NCBI GenBank assembly: GCA_001897425.1
Contig: MKSW01000033.1
Span: 186,001-250,000 of the forward strand
Origin: Actinobacteria bacterium 69-20
GTDB lineage: Bacteria > Actinomycetota > Actinomycetes > Mycobacteriales > Nakamurellaceae
Length of the DNA stretch: 64,000 nucleotides
Reading direction: 5' to 3'
Part shown: piece after piece, positions 20,477 through 27,869 of the stretch
Position numbering within the stretch: the first letter of the stretch is position 1
Layout: every line of letters starts with the position of its first letter
Position numbers and translations under genes: made by a program
Notes under the pieces: generated by a model
The model's input: only the letters and a program-made list of their open reading frames with translations
Databases searched by the model: none
What the model was told of the DNA's origin: nothing

Positions 20477-21118
20477 TCATGTGCCTGAGATGTTGAGTGC
20501 GAGGCGTTCGGCGGATGGGTCGGTGATCAGGTTCACGAGTGTCTCGGCGACGTCGGCGCGGCTGATCGCGCGTGGCCTGGCGATGAGTTCGGGGGTGGTG
20601 ATGATGCTGCCGATCGCGGGACCGTTGGTCAGCCGGTTCAGCCGGGCTATGGTCCAGGCCACGCGTGACGCGGCGACGAGTTCTTCCATGCGGGCCGCGT
20701 CGGTGTAGGCGTGGCGGAAGACCCGGTGTAGGACGGCCATGGGCAGGCGCGGCTGGTGTGCGATGACGGGGTAGGCGCTGGTGACGATCAGCCGATCTAC
20801 TCCAGTCGCGGTCATCGCGGCGAGCACGGTGCGTGTCACGTCCGTCAGTTGGGTGGTGCCCCGGTGGTTGCTGCCGGTGATCGCGGAGACCACCGCGTCG
20901 GCGCCGCGGATCACCTGGGCAACCGCGGCCGGGTCGCGTCCGTCGCCGGCCACGAGGTTGACCACGGCGGGCAGGCCGGCGATCGAGTCGGGGTGCCGGG
21001 CCAGTGCGCTGATTTCGTGCCCGCGTGTCGCGGCGGCGGCGATCAGGCATCGCCCGGTCCGGCCGGCGGCGCCGATGACGGCGATCCGAATCGACCGGAC
21101 CGCTCTTCCGCCGGTCAT
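20477..21118 (-). CDS. NAD(P)-binding epimerase-like protein
   Basis: The 213-residue protein begins RIAVIGAAGRTGRCLIAAAATRGHEISALARHPD, the GxxGxxG dinucleotide-binding turn of atypical short-chain dehydrogenases (NmrA/SDR_a5-like). VDRLIVTSAY carries the Ser and Tyr region, and RADVAETLVNLITDPSAERLALNISG is the family's usual end. It overlaps the ABC permease stop by four bases (ATGA) and so belongs to the PadR-ABC operon. Substrate is unknown; a role modifying or reducing the exported compound is speculative. Confidence 0.82.
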   Translation of the reverse strand: MTGGRAVRSIRIAVIGAAGRTGRCLIAAAATRGHEISALARHPDSIAGLPAVVNLVAGDGRDPAAVAQVIRGADAVVSAITGSNHRGTTQLTDVTRTVLAAMTATGVDRLIVTSAYPVIAHQPRLPMAVLHRVFRHAYTDAARMEELVAASRVAWTIARLNRLTNGPAIGSIITTPELIARPRAISRADVAETLVNLITDPSAERLALNISGT

Positions 21119-21957
21119 AGCGACCTCTGGTAGTTGCCGAACGCGCGGGTGGCGAGCCAGCCAAGTACCACCGAGAGGGCAAGCAGGAGACCGAGTCTGG
21201 GCCAGACGACACCCCAGTCGGTGTGCGCGGACAGGGCGGCGCGGGATGCAGTGGCCGCCCAGTCGACCGGATTGAAGCGGGCGACGTCACGCACCCAGGC
21301 GGGCGCCACGCGCGTGTCCATGATCGCGGAGGAGAGGAATTGCAGCGGGAGGATGATCGCCTGGCTGATCCCGATCAGGGCTTCCTGTTGCCGGAGGAGC
21401 AGCGCGACGGCGTCGGAGAATGAGGCGATCACGACCGAGATCAGGCAGGCGGCGAGGAAGGTAATCGGTATCCCGGCCGCGGCCCCGGGGAATCGCGCGC
21501 CGGACGCGTACGCGATCACGAAGATCACCACGGTCTGAGCGATGGTGGTGATCGACTGGTAGGCGACCGTGCCGACGATCATCGCGCCACGGCTGACCGG
21601 CGAGGCGAGCAGCCGGTCCATCACGCCACGTTCCATGTCTTGGATGTAGATCGTGCCCGCCCAGCCGCTGGAGAACAGCGCCGTCATCACGACCACGCCG
21701 GGCGTGATGAACTCCAGATAGTTGCCCGATGCAGTGGTGAAGCCCGGGATGTGAATGACGTTGCGGAACAGCTGCCCGAAGAGCAGCAGCCAGATGATCG
21801 GTTGGATCAGGGTCATCACCGCGAACGTGGGTTGGCGCAACAGCGAGCGCACCGACCGCACGGTCACATAGCCCGAGTGCACCAGGAACCGCGCGGGCTT
21901 GCCCTTGCCGATGTTCCGTGGCGTCGGGAAGGTCGCCGGGGAGGCGGTGGTGGTCAT
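21115..21957 (-). CDS. ABC-2 type exporter permease, DrrB-like
   Basis: The 280-residue protein has six membrane segments and the ABC-2 signature region (IYIQDMERGVMDRLLASPVSRGAMIVG). It follows its ATPase with an ATGA overlap and would form a DrrAB-type drug or lipid exporter in the plasma membrane. ARFNPVDWAATASRAA near the C-terminus is typical of daunorubicin-resistance-like permeases. The cargo is not predictable. Confidence 0.9.
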   Translation of the reverse strand: MTTTASPATFPTPRNIGKGKPARFLVHSGYVTVRSVRSLLRQPTFAVMTLIQPIIWLLLFGQLFRNVIHIPGFTTASGNYLEFITPGVVVMTALFSSGWAGTIYIQDMERGVMDRLLASPVSRGAMIVGTVAYQSITTIAQTVVIFVIAYASGARFPGAAAGIPITFLAACLISVVIASFSDAVALLLRQQEALIGISQAIILPLQFLSSAIMDTRVAPAWVRDVARFNPVDWAATASRAALSAHTDWGVVWPRLGLLLALSVVLGWLATRAFGNYQRSL

Positions 21958-22943
21958 GCTGCGGCCTCCTCGGTCTGGTCGTGGAAGGCGCGGCCGACGT
22001 GCCGCAGGTAGACATCGTCGAGCGATGGCCGGGCGATCGTCACGGACGCGACCGCGACACCGGCGGCGTCCAGCGCGGCGAGCACCGCCGGGACCGCGTG
22101 GGCGCCGCTGTCGGCGCGGGCGCGCAGCCGGGCGCCGTCAGCGGCGATATCCCGCAGTCCGGTTACCCGGCGCAGGGCGGGCAGTGCGGCCTGCGATGCG
22201 GCGGCGAGGTCGACCTGCACGGAGTCGCCGCGCAGGTCGCGTTTGAGCTCGTCCGGGGTGCCGTCGACGACGACCCGGCCGGCGTCGATGATCGCGACCC
22301 GATCGGCGAGCTGGTCGGCCTCCTCGAGGTAGTGGGTGGTGAGCAGCACGGTGGTGTGCTCGACCTTGGACAACCGGCCGATCTCAGCCCACAGCTGGGC
22401 GCGGGCCTCCGGGTCCAGGCCGGTAGTGGGCTCGTCGAGGAACAGCACCTGCGGGCGGTGCACGAGCCCGATCGCAACATCCAGCTTGCGGGCCATCCCG
22501 CCGGAATACGTGCGGACGAGCCGATCGGCGGCGTCGCCGAGATCGAAGCGATCGAGCAGTTCGCGAGCGCGGACCTGCGCGTCTGCGCGGGACAGGCCCT
22601 GGATGCAGCCGGCCAGCACCAGGTTCTCCCGGCCCGTGGCCAACGGGTCGCTGGAGCTCTTCTGGGCGATCAGCCCGATGAAGTGCCGGGCGCGGTCCGG
22701 GTCGCGCAGCACGTCGATGCCGGCGACACTCGCGTGCCCGGAGTCCGGCCGGGCGAGCGTGGTGAGGATTTTGACGGTGGCCGACTTGCCGGCGCCGTTG
22801 CGACCGAGCAGCGCGAGCACGCTACCGGACGCGGCCTGGACGGTCAGCCCGTCCAACGCGCGGACCGGCGGCGCGCCGCGACCGCCCGGATAGGTTTTCA
22901 CGAGATCGGCGGCGTTCAATGCCGTCGCGCGTGGTGTGGACAT
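21954..22943 (-). CDS. ABC transporter ATPase, DrrA-like
   Basis: The 329-residue ATPase shows Walker A LLGRNGAGKSATVK, signature TYSGGMARKLD, Walker B VLFLDEPTTGLDPEAR and the switch His in TTHYLEEADQLADR, in DrrA order. The C-terminal 100 residues form the accessory domain typical of this subfamily. Ser replaces the more common Thr in GKST (GKSAT), with Thr one place later. The ATG at 22943 follows AAGGGAACC. It pairs with the DrrB-like permease and lies 127 bp after the PadR gene. Confidence 0.93.
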   Translation of the reverse strand: MSTPRATALNAADLVKTYPGGRGAPPVRALDGLTVQAASGSVLALLGRNGAGKSATVKILTTLARPDSGHASVAGIDVLRDPDRARHFIGLIAQKSSSDPLATGRENLVLAGCIQGLSRADAQVRARELLDRFDLGDAADRLVRTYSGGMARKLDVAIGLVHRPQVLFLDEPTTGLDPEARAQLWAEIGRLSKVEHTTVLLTTHYLEEADQLADRVAIIDAGRVVVDGTPDELKRDLRGDSVQVDLAAASQAALPALRRVTGLRDIAADGARLRARADSGAHAVPAVLAALDAAGVAVASVTIARPSLDDVYLRHVGRAFHDQTEEAAA

Positions 22944-23034
22944 GCGGTTCCCTTCGGAGGGAGCCGGGCCGCGGGCGCCTATTGTGATGAGTGCGTCTCG
23001 GGTTCGGGACTCGCGTCCCGGCTCGGGGTGGTGG

Positions 23035-23065
23035 CCCCTGGCCGGTGTTGGCGCACCGGCCGGGG
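23035..23065. terminator. GC-rich hairpin after padR
   Basis: CCCCTGGCCGGTG and CACCGGCCGGGG are near-complementary around TTGGCG, directly after the PadR stop. On the plus strand it is followed by TTTCTT, but no plus-strand gene precedes it; on the minus strand it could attenuate transcription from padR into the ABC genes. Confidence 0.55.
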
Positions 23066-23070
23066 GTTTC

Positions 23071-23754
23071 TTACTTCTGCGAGGTCTGGAAGAAGCGGCC
23101 CTCCTCTCCGAGGTAGCGGACCGGGTCGGCGCTGATCTCCTCGAAGGAGACGCCCTCACCGCGCAGGTCGTGGATCCGCCGCCAGAGTTTGACGCCCGGG
23201 TAGGAACCGTCCTGAATGCGGGTGGCCAGGTCCGTGACGAAGTCCAGTTCGGCCTGCAGCAGCGCGCGCCGCAACCGGTTCTCGACGAGGAACAGCTCAG
23301 GCAGGCTTTGCTCGGCCGCCTGGGTTTGCATGCTGTCCAGGGCGCCCAACTCGGCACGCAGCGCATATGTTCGGCGGGTCAGCAGCATCCCCACGTCGTC
23401 GGGCGGCAGGCCCGCCATCAGTGACAGCCCGGCCTCCAGCGAGCTGAACTCCCGCACCGGGGTAGACAGCAGCTCGGCCAGCCAGTCCTCGAACTCGGCC
23501 GCGCCGGCCTCCGTGATCTCGTACACGGTCCGCTCCGGCCGGCGCCCCTCCCGGGTGGTCCCCCGCGCGCGGATCAGGCCGTGCTTGGCCAGCGACTCCA
23601 CCACGGCGTACAGGGAACCGTAGTTCAGCCTGATGCTGATTTCCTTGCCGCGCTGACGCAACGTGGTCGACATCTCGTACGGGTGCATCGCCCGCTCAGT
23701 GAGACATGACAACACCGCCAACGCAAGCGGGTTGCTCACACGCCGACGCGCCAT
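23071..23754 (-). CDS. PadR-family transcriptional regulator
   Basis: The 227-residue protein has the PadR winged helix (NPLALAVLSCLTERAMHPYEMSTTLRQRGKEISIRLNYGSLYAVVESLAKHGLIRARGTTREGRRPERTVYEITEAG) and a long helical C-terminal domain for dimerisation, as in PadR subfamily 1. PadR proteins commonly repress adjacent multidrug ABC exporters and are released by the exported drug. The ATG at 23754 follows GAGGAGGG. The promoter region carries TACTC-N6-GAGTA, a likely own operator. Confidence 0.9.
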   Translation of the reverse strand: MARRRVSNPLALAVLSCLTERAMHPYEMSTTLRQRGKEISIRLNYGSLYAVVESLAKHGLIRARGTTREGRRPERTVYEITEAGAAEFEDWLAELLSTPVREFSSLEAGLSLMAGLPPDDVGMLLTRRTYALRAELGALDSMQTQAAEQSLPELFLVENRLRRALLQAELDFVTDLATRIQDGSYPGVKLWRRIHDLRGEGVSFEEISADPVRYLGEEGRFFQTSQK

Positions 23755-23775
23755 CCGGCCCTCCTCGACTCCGAT

Positions 23776-23791
23776 TACTCGTCCTAGAGTA
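23776..23791. promoter_or_regulatory. candidate PadR operator
   Basis: TACTCGTCCTAGAGTA has inverted arms TACTC/GAGTA around six bases, about 20 bp upstream of padR; on the minus strand TACTCT within it can be the -10 box. A second imperfect palindrome CACTGTAGTG follows at 23796-23805. Assignment rests on position and symmetry. Confidence 0.45.
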
Positions 23792-24003
23792 TCCACACTG
23801 TAGTGATCTATCAAGAGCAACGCGTGAACGCTCTCCGCGAGCCACGTCCGTGCCGCGCCGAACCGTTCTTGGATCCCGCGATCCGGCGAGGCGCTCCGTC
23901 GGTCGGGGAGATCAACGCAGGTGGTTCAAGCCGCAGCGTTGCTCCAGCTCGGGGATCGCTGCGCGGTCCGCACACCGGCAACTGAAGGGCCTGGGTCTAC
24001 CGC

Positions 24004-24083
24004 CCCTCGCCGATGCCGAACGGCGCCGGGAACTGCCGGATCCAGTGGTTCGCGCTCGGCGTCACCAGCATGACGAAGATCGC
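24004..24083. repeat. 80-bp direct repeat, left copy
   Basis: It is identical to 25089-25168 except one base (24021 C versus 25106 G). Read on the minus strand it encodes the C-terminus (MLVTPSANHWIRQFPAPFGI...) of the gene at 25082-25561, detached from the rest. The two copies bracket the arginase-like gene. Confidence 0.9.
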
Positions 24084-24094
24084 GGCGCTCGAGC

Positions 24095-24880
24095 TCAGTT
24101 CGAGGCACGAAGCTCCAGCACGCGGGCGAGCAGGGCAGCACGCCTGCGCAACTCGTCCTCGTCACGAGGGTCGTACCAGGGGCAGGCGATGTCGAGCACA
24201 GCCACTCGGCCGCTGTCGAGAAGTCGGCGGAGGGCGTCGATGACGGACCCGGACGTGGGGCCGTTCGGCGCTGGAAACCGCAGCCCCGGGATCTCGCTGG
24301 CGTCGATGACGTCAAGGTCGACGTGGAGGATGACGGGTCCGCTACCAGGCAGCAGCGCCGCGTCCATGGTGTCCACGCTGGTGTGCGTGACCGCCGCCTG
24401 CGCGAGGTACTCCTTCTCGGCGGGGTCGAGGTCTCGGGCATCCACGAGGACGGCCTGTGCCTCCGGCAGAGTAGCCATGCCCAGCGGCCTGGTCAGCAGG
24501 TCGGGATCGCCGCCGACGGCCATCCGCAGGGCCATGCCGCCCAGGTAGCCAGAGGTAGAGGACGCCACGGTGTGCACATCGCCGTGAGCGTCGAACCAGA
24601 CCAGCGAGGGCGACAGTCCCGCACGCTGCGTGCCGGCAAGCGTCCCCAGCAACGCCAAGCAGTCACCTGTGACCACCGTCGTCGGCTCCGGGCTATCCAG
24701 CCGAGTGGCCACTTCATCGGCCAGGTGGTTGTACAAGGCAGCGAGGCGCTGCCACTGAGTTTCTACGACGTCGAGCTGTGGCGCCACCTCAGTGGTCGGA
24801 ATACCGGCGGGCAGCGTGATGCTGTCTCGACCGATGCGTTCGTCCTGGTGGAACGGAAGCAAGATGGTGGTCACCGCCAT
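24095..24880 (-). CDS. arginase/ureohydrolase-family protein
   Basis: The 261-residue protein keeps the binuclear metal motifs of the ureohydrolase fold: WFDAHGDVHT and HVDLDVIDASEIPG. The first motif, normally GGDH, reads VTGDCLALLG, so Cys replaces the usual His ligand, a change seen in some arginase-like proteins of unsettled activity. Family members hydrolyse arginine, agmatine, formiminoglutamate or similar guanidino compounds. The ATG at 24880 gives MAVTTILLPFHQDERIG. The gene is flanked by an 80-bp direct repeat, pointing to insertion beside the Rv3217c-like gene. Formiminoglutamase activity would complete the hut pathway, but this is speculation. Confidence 0.82.
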   Translation of the reverse strand: MAVTTILLPFHQDERIGRDSITLPAGIPTTEVAPQLDVVETQWQRLAALYNHLADEVATRLDSPEPTTVVTGDCLALLGTLAGTQRAGLSPSLVWFDAHGDVHTVASSTSGYLGGMALRMAVGGDPDLLTRPLGMATLPEAQAVLVDARDLDPAEKEYLAQAAVTHTSVDTMDAALLPGSGPVILHVDLDVIDASEIPGLRFPAPNGPTSGSVIDALRRLLDSGRVAVLDIACPWYDPRDEDELRRRAALLARVLELRASN

Positions 24881-25081
24881 GACGCTACCGGCGTGCTCTG
24901 GGCGACGGCGATGGTGGTACGTGGCGCGATGTGCCTCGTCATGTCAGGTGACGCGAAGCGTGCTTGTGCGTGGCTTGCGGGCGTTTCGAGTGAAGGTGGG
25001 CAGAGTCTTCGGCGCGTTGTTCTGGCGGACGCGCACCTGGGGTTCGGCGCACGGCCCGCAGACCCAGCGACCGAAGGCCTG

Positions 25082-25561
25082 TTACCGGCCCTCGCCGATG
25101 CCGAAGGGCGCCGGGAACTGCCGGATCCAGTGGTTCGCGCTCGGCGTCACCAGCATGACGAAGATCGCCGCACCGAGGACCATGATCGCTAGGCCCGGCG
25201 CGAGCCGCGCGGACGGGAACGCCATCCACATGCCGACCGCGAACACCACGACCTCGGCGACGAGCGCGGGGGTGCGGGCCCAGCGTCGGCCCCGCAACAA
25301 CCCGGCGCAGACCAGGACGAGCAGCCCGCCGAGGATGACGAAATACGCGACCTGTGCCCCCAACTGCGCGGCCCTGGCGCCGTGGGCGATGCCCGAGAAC
25401 AGCGTCATACCCGCCAATATGACCAGCCCGACACCCTGCAACGCCACCAGAACGGCCGCCACGCGCACCGAGCCGGGCGGCGGGATCCGGACCGGCGCGG
25501 CCGGGCTCGCGGACGGCCCGGAAGCGCCAGAATCCGGACGGGGTGAGGGGGGTACGGGCAC
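25082..25561 (-). CDS. conserved membrane protein, Rv3217c-like
   Basis: The 159-residue protein has a Pro/Ser-rich N-terminus and four membrane helices (VAAVLVALQGVGLVILAGM, AYFVILGGLLVLVCAGLL, TPALVAEVVVFAVGMWMAF, APGLAIMVLGAAIFVMLV). Position beside the diacylglycerol-kinase-like gene and whiB1 matches Rv3217c of M. tuberculosis; function is unknown. GTG 25561 is taken as start. Helix 1 is followed by AGMTLFSGI, where the dispersed motif is read in frame (25396-25410). The last 27 codons are duplicated downstream of the arginase gene. Confidence 0.75.
   Translation of the reverse strand: MPVPPSPRPDSGASGPSASPAAPVRIPPPGSVRVAAVLVALQGVGLVILAGMTLFSGIAHGARAAQLGAQVAYFVILGGLLVLVCAGLLRGRRWARTPALVAEVVVFAVGMWMAFPSARLAPGLAIMVLGAAIFVMLVTPSANHWIRQFPAPFGIGEGR
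25089..25168. repeat. 80-bp direct repeat, right copy (in the Rv3217c-like gene)
   Basis: This is the 3' end of the intact gene at 25082-25561, duplicated 1085 bp away at 24004-24083. Similarity seems to continue weakly beyond the stop (near 25050-25085 versus 23965-24000). Confidence 0.9.
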
Positions 25562-25597
25562 ACCGAAAGGGTAGTCGGCCCGTAGGCTTTGCGATCG

Positions 25598-26515
25598 ATG
25601 CGTGCTCTGCTGATCGTGAATCCCCATGCCACCGCCACCACCGAACGGCGCCGTGACCTGCTGTCGCGCGCGCTGGCCGGGTCGATGAAGCTGCACATCG
25701 CGCACACCGAACATCGCGGCCACGCGACCGAACTCGCCGCGGCCGCACTGACCGACGGCACGCGGCTGGTCGTCGTGCACGGCGGCGACGGCACGGTGAA
25801 CGAGGTGGTCAACGGGCTGCTGTCGCGGGGGGTCACGGCGAAGGGGCCGCTGCTGGCGGTGGTGCCCGGCGGGTCGACGAATGTGTTCGCGCGGGCGGTA
25901 GGGATCGACCCGGACCCGACGGCGGCGACGGAGCAGATCCTGGAGGGGCTCGCGCGCGGGCGCACCCGGGTGGTCTCGCTCGGGCTCGCGGACGACCGCT
26001 ACTTCACGTTCAACGCCGGGCTGGGCTTGGACGCGGAGGTCGTCAAGGCGGTCGAGGAACACCGCGCCGGCGGGCGGTCCATCTCCAACTCGCTGCACAT
26101 CCGTCGGGCGATCAGCACCTTCTTCGCGACCGATCGCGCACACCCGCGGCTCACCGTGACGGCCGATGGAGCGGTGATCGACCACGTTCATGTGGCGCTG
26201 GTGTCCAATGTCGACCCGTGGACCTACGCGGGCCGGCGGCCGGTGCGCACGAACCCGGGGCTCCCGGCCGATCGCGGGCTAGGCCTGCTGGCGATGCGCA
26301 GCCTGCACACCGCCACGGTGCTGCGGGTGTTGTGGCAGCTCGTGATGCGCGGGGGCGGTCCGGCGTCGAAACACCTGGTCCGGGTGGACGACGCGGTCGA
26401 GATCGCGGTTCGCGCCGACGCGCCGGTGGCGCTGCAAGTGGACGGGGACTACCTGGGCGATCGCACCTCGGTGACCTTCACGTCGGTGCCGCGGGCGCTC
26501 CGCGTCGTCGTGTAG
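25598..26515 (+). CDS. diacylglycerol/sphingosine kinase-like protein (Rv3218-like)
   Basis: The 305-residue lipid kinase has RALLIVNPHAT at the start, the nucleotide loop VVVHGGDGTVNEVVNGLL and VVPGGSTNVFARAVG, the DAGK catalytic signature, and a C-terminal beta sandwich ending VQVDGDYLG. It would phosphorylate a diacylglycerol or related lipid at the inner membrane face. The ATG at 25598 is taken rather than an in-frame TTG at 25589; TAGGCT nearby suggests a short or absent leader. It is divergent from the Rv3217c-like gene, as in M. tuberculosis. Confidence 0.9.
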   Translation: MRALLIVNPHATATTERRRDLLSRALAGSMKLHIAHTEHRGHATELAAAALTDGTRLVVVHGGDGTVNEVVNGLLSRGVTAKGPLLAVVPGGSTNVFARAVGIDPDPTAATEQILEGLARGRTRVVSLGLADDRYFTFNAGLGLDAEVVKAVEEHRAGGRSISNSLHIRRAISTFFATDRAHPRLTVTADGAVIDHVHVALVSNVDPWTYAGRRPVRTNPGLPADRGLGLLAMRSLHTATVLRVLWQLVMRGGGPASKHLVRVDDAVEIAVRADAPVALQVDGDYLGDRTSVTFTSVPRALRVVV

Positions 26516-26846
26516 CGGCGTGCTTGTACGCCTGCACCCGTGGCGCGGTCAAATCGGGCGCATGGGGCTATCGGCAGCCCTGACCAGCACCTGAGCCTGC
26601 GCACCATGAGCCACGTCACTCGGATGGGGTCTTTTCTGAATCGATCCGATCAGGCATGATGAATACCGCGCGCGATGGCGACAGACTGACGTGATCTGAG
26701 TAACGAGATCGAGATCAAGTCTTGACTAGAGCGTGATACATGGAAAAATCGATGGCTCGGGCCGCATTACCCGCGCCCGGCCGTCGACCACCAGCGCCCA
26801 CCAGACACCCATGGCCGGGCCGTTCTCGTTTCAAGGAGCTTTACCG
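26516..26846 (+). promoter_or_regulatory. whiB1 upstream region
   Basis: No gene is seen in these 331 bp. At 26690-26705 CGTGA-TCTGAG-TAACG is an imperfect CRP-type site (seven of ten consensus bases); M. tuberculosis whiB1 is regulated by CRP, which supports it. Further down, TTGACT (26722-26727) and the extended -10-like TGATACAT (near 26734) are promoter candidates. The leader of about 100 bases has AAGGAG before the ATG. Confidence 0.5.
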
Positions 26847-27110
26847 ATGGACTGGCGCCACCGCGCTCTGTGCCGTGACGAAGACCCCGAGCTGTTCTTC
26901 CCGATCGGGAACTCGGGCCCTGCCCTGCTGCAGATCGAGCAGGCCAAGGCCGTGTGCGCGCGTTGCCCGGTCCGCGAGCAGTGCCTGGAATTCGCGCTCG
27001 CGACCGGCCAGGACGCCGGCGTGTGGGGCGGTCTGTCGGAGGACGAGCGCCGCTCGCTCAAGCGCCGTCGCGCCCGCGCCCGCGCGCGCAACAGGTCGCT
27101 GGCTTCCTAA
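26847..27110 (+). CDS. whiB1: WhiB-family iron-sulfur regulator WhiB1
   Basis: The 87-residue protein is a near match to mycobacterial WhiB1: MDWRHRALCRDEDPELFFP, Cys9, Cys37, Cys40 and Cys46 for the nitric-oxide-sensitive 4Fe-4S cluster, the turn GVWGGLSEDER that contacts sigma-A region 4, and a basic C-terminal DNA-binding tail. It acts as an essential transcription factor in mycobacteria. AAGGAG lies 10 bases before the ATG at 26847; longer in-frame starts are not supported. Its position between the Rv3218-like and TB7.3-like genes confirms orthology. Confidence 0.97.
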   Translation: MDWRHRALCRDEDPELFFPIGNSGPALLQIEQAKAVCARCPVREQCLEFALATGQDAGVWGGLSEDERRSLKRRRARARARNRSLAS

Positions 27111-27123
27111 GCAAGCCCCGTAA

Positions 27124-27142
27124 GCCCGTCTCGCGGACGGGC
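27124..27142. terminator. whiB1 terminator hairpin
   Basis: GCCCGTC-TCGCG-GACGGGC is a perfect 7-bp stem 14 bases after the whiB1 stop. No T-run follows, common in actinobacteria. Confidence 0.65.
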
Positions 27143-27170
27143 GCCGCTGGGGACGCTGATCACCACTGCG

Positions 27171-27210
27171 GAACGTCGTCATGCTCGATGAATACAGCAT
27201 GACGACGTTC
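27171..27210. terminator. 15-bp perfect hairpin between convergent whiB1 and TB7.3-like genes
   Basis: GAACGTCGTCATGCT and AGCATGACGACGTTC form a perfect 15-bp stem with loop CGATGAATAC, placed 17 bp before the end of the convergent gene. It suits a bidirectional terminator. Each arm is a variant of the dispersed motif (CATGACGACGTTC). Confidence 0.7.
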
Positions 27211-27226
27211 GCACTTCAGCACGCGC

Positions 27227-27442
27227 TCAAGCGATCTCGATGATGAGGTCGTCCTCCTGGACCACGTCTCCCTCGGCGACGACGACCTTCGCCACGGTGC
27301 CGTCGACCTCGGCGATCACCGGGATCTCCATCTTCATCGACTCGAGAATCACCAGCGTGTCGCCCTCCGAGATGCTGTCACCCTCCGCGACGAGCACCTT
27401 CCAGACGTTGGCGACCATCTCGGCCCGGACTTCCTCCGCCAT
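27227..27442 (-). CDS. biotin/lipoyl attachment-domain protein, TB7.3-like
   Basis: The 71-residue protein is a free biotinyl/lipoyl domain (MAEEVRAEMVANVWKVLVAEGDSISEGDTLVILESMKMEIPVIAEVDG), with the modified Lys37 in ESMKMEIP. It equals Rv3221c (TB7.3) in length and neighbours. It may serve as a biotin carrier for an acyl-CoA carboxylase, but its partner is not known. The ATG at 27442 is six bases after AAAGGA; the ATG at 27447 directly abuts the ribosome site and is less likely. Confidence 0.93.
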   Translation of the reverse strand: MAEEVRAEMVANVWKVLVAEGDSISEGDTLVILESMKMEIPVIAEVDGTVAKVVVAEGDVVQEDDLIIEIA

Positions 27443-27720
27443 CGACATTCCTTTCCGCCACGTGCTTCTCACGCGCCAACGGCACCCGCTGCCGTGCCCC
27501 GATGGGTGTTGCATGGCTCGTTCACGGGAGTGAGGTACATCCAACCACGGCGCCGATCGCGATGTGTCCGGCGACCCTGCGCAGCATGGCACGATGGAAC
27601 GCGGCGCGCCACCGCGGCGCGCTCGGTCGCCACAGCACCCACGGTGGCCACGGGCAACCACGTCGTCCGGCGATCAACGCATCGCCATACGCGACAGATA
27701 CGCGACAACGAGGAGTCACC

Positions 27721-27795
27721 ATGGGCAAGCGCTCACGCAAGAAGAAGGCCCGCAAGGGGTCGGCCGCGAACCACGGCAAGCGCCCCAACAGCTGA
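27721..27795 (+). CDS. 50S ribosomal protein bL37
   Basis: This is a 24-residue, strongly basic protein (MGKRSRKKKARKGSAANHGK, then RPNS) that matches the actinobacterial ribosomal mini-protein bL37 described in mycobacterial ribosome structures, including the conserved ANHGKRPN end. GAGGAG precedes the ATG at 27721. It sits between the TB7.3-like gene and the convergent rsrA. Genes this short are often missed. The 278 bp upstream contain no other gene I can support. Confidence 0.85.
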   Translation: MGKRSRKKKARKGSAANHGKRPNS

Positions 27796-27802
27796 GCGTC
27801 CA

Positions 27803-27827
27803 GTCGGGCGGCTGTCAGTCGCCCGAC
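27803..27827. terminator. bL37 terminator hairpin
   Basis: GTCGGGCG and CGCCCGAC pair around GCTGTCAGT, starting eight bases after the bL37 stop. The stem overlaps the first unit of the 18-bp tandem repeat. Confidence 0.5.
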
Positions 27828-27869
27828 CAGGCTCAGTCGCCCGACCAGGCTCAGTCGCCCGACTCGGGC
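27816..27869. repeat. 18-bp tandem repeat across the rsrA 3' end
   Basis: Three units of CAGTCGCCCGACCAGGCT start at 27816, 27834 and 27852; the first two are identical, the third changes to CAGTCGCCCGACTCGGGC and lies in the last codons of rsrA. It may have grown by slippage. Confidence 0.85.

Larger units (their letters stand above)
23755..24094. other. gap between padR and the arginase-like gene
   Basis: No gene is seen here. The region holds the padR promoter at its left and, at 24004-24083, one copy of an 80-bp direct repeat that encodes the last residues of the Rv3217c-like protein. Confidence 0.55.
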
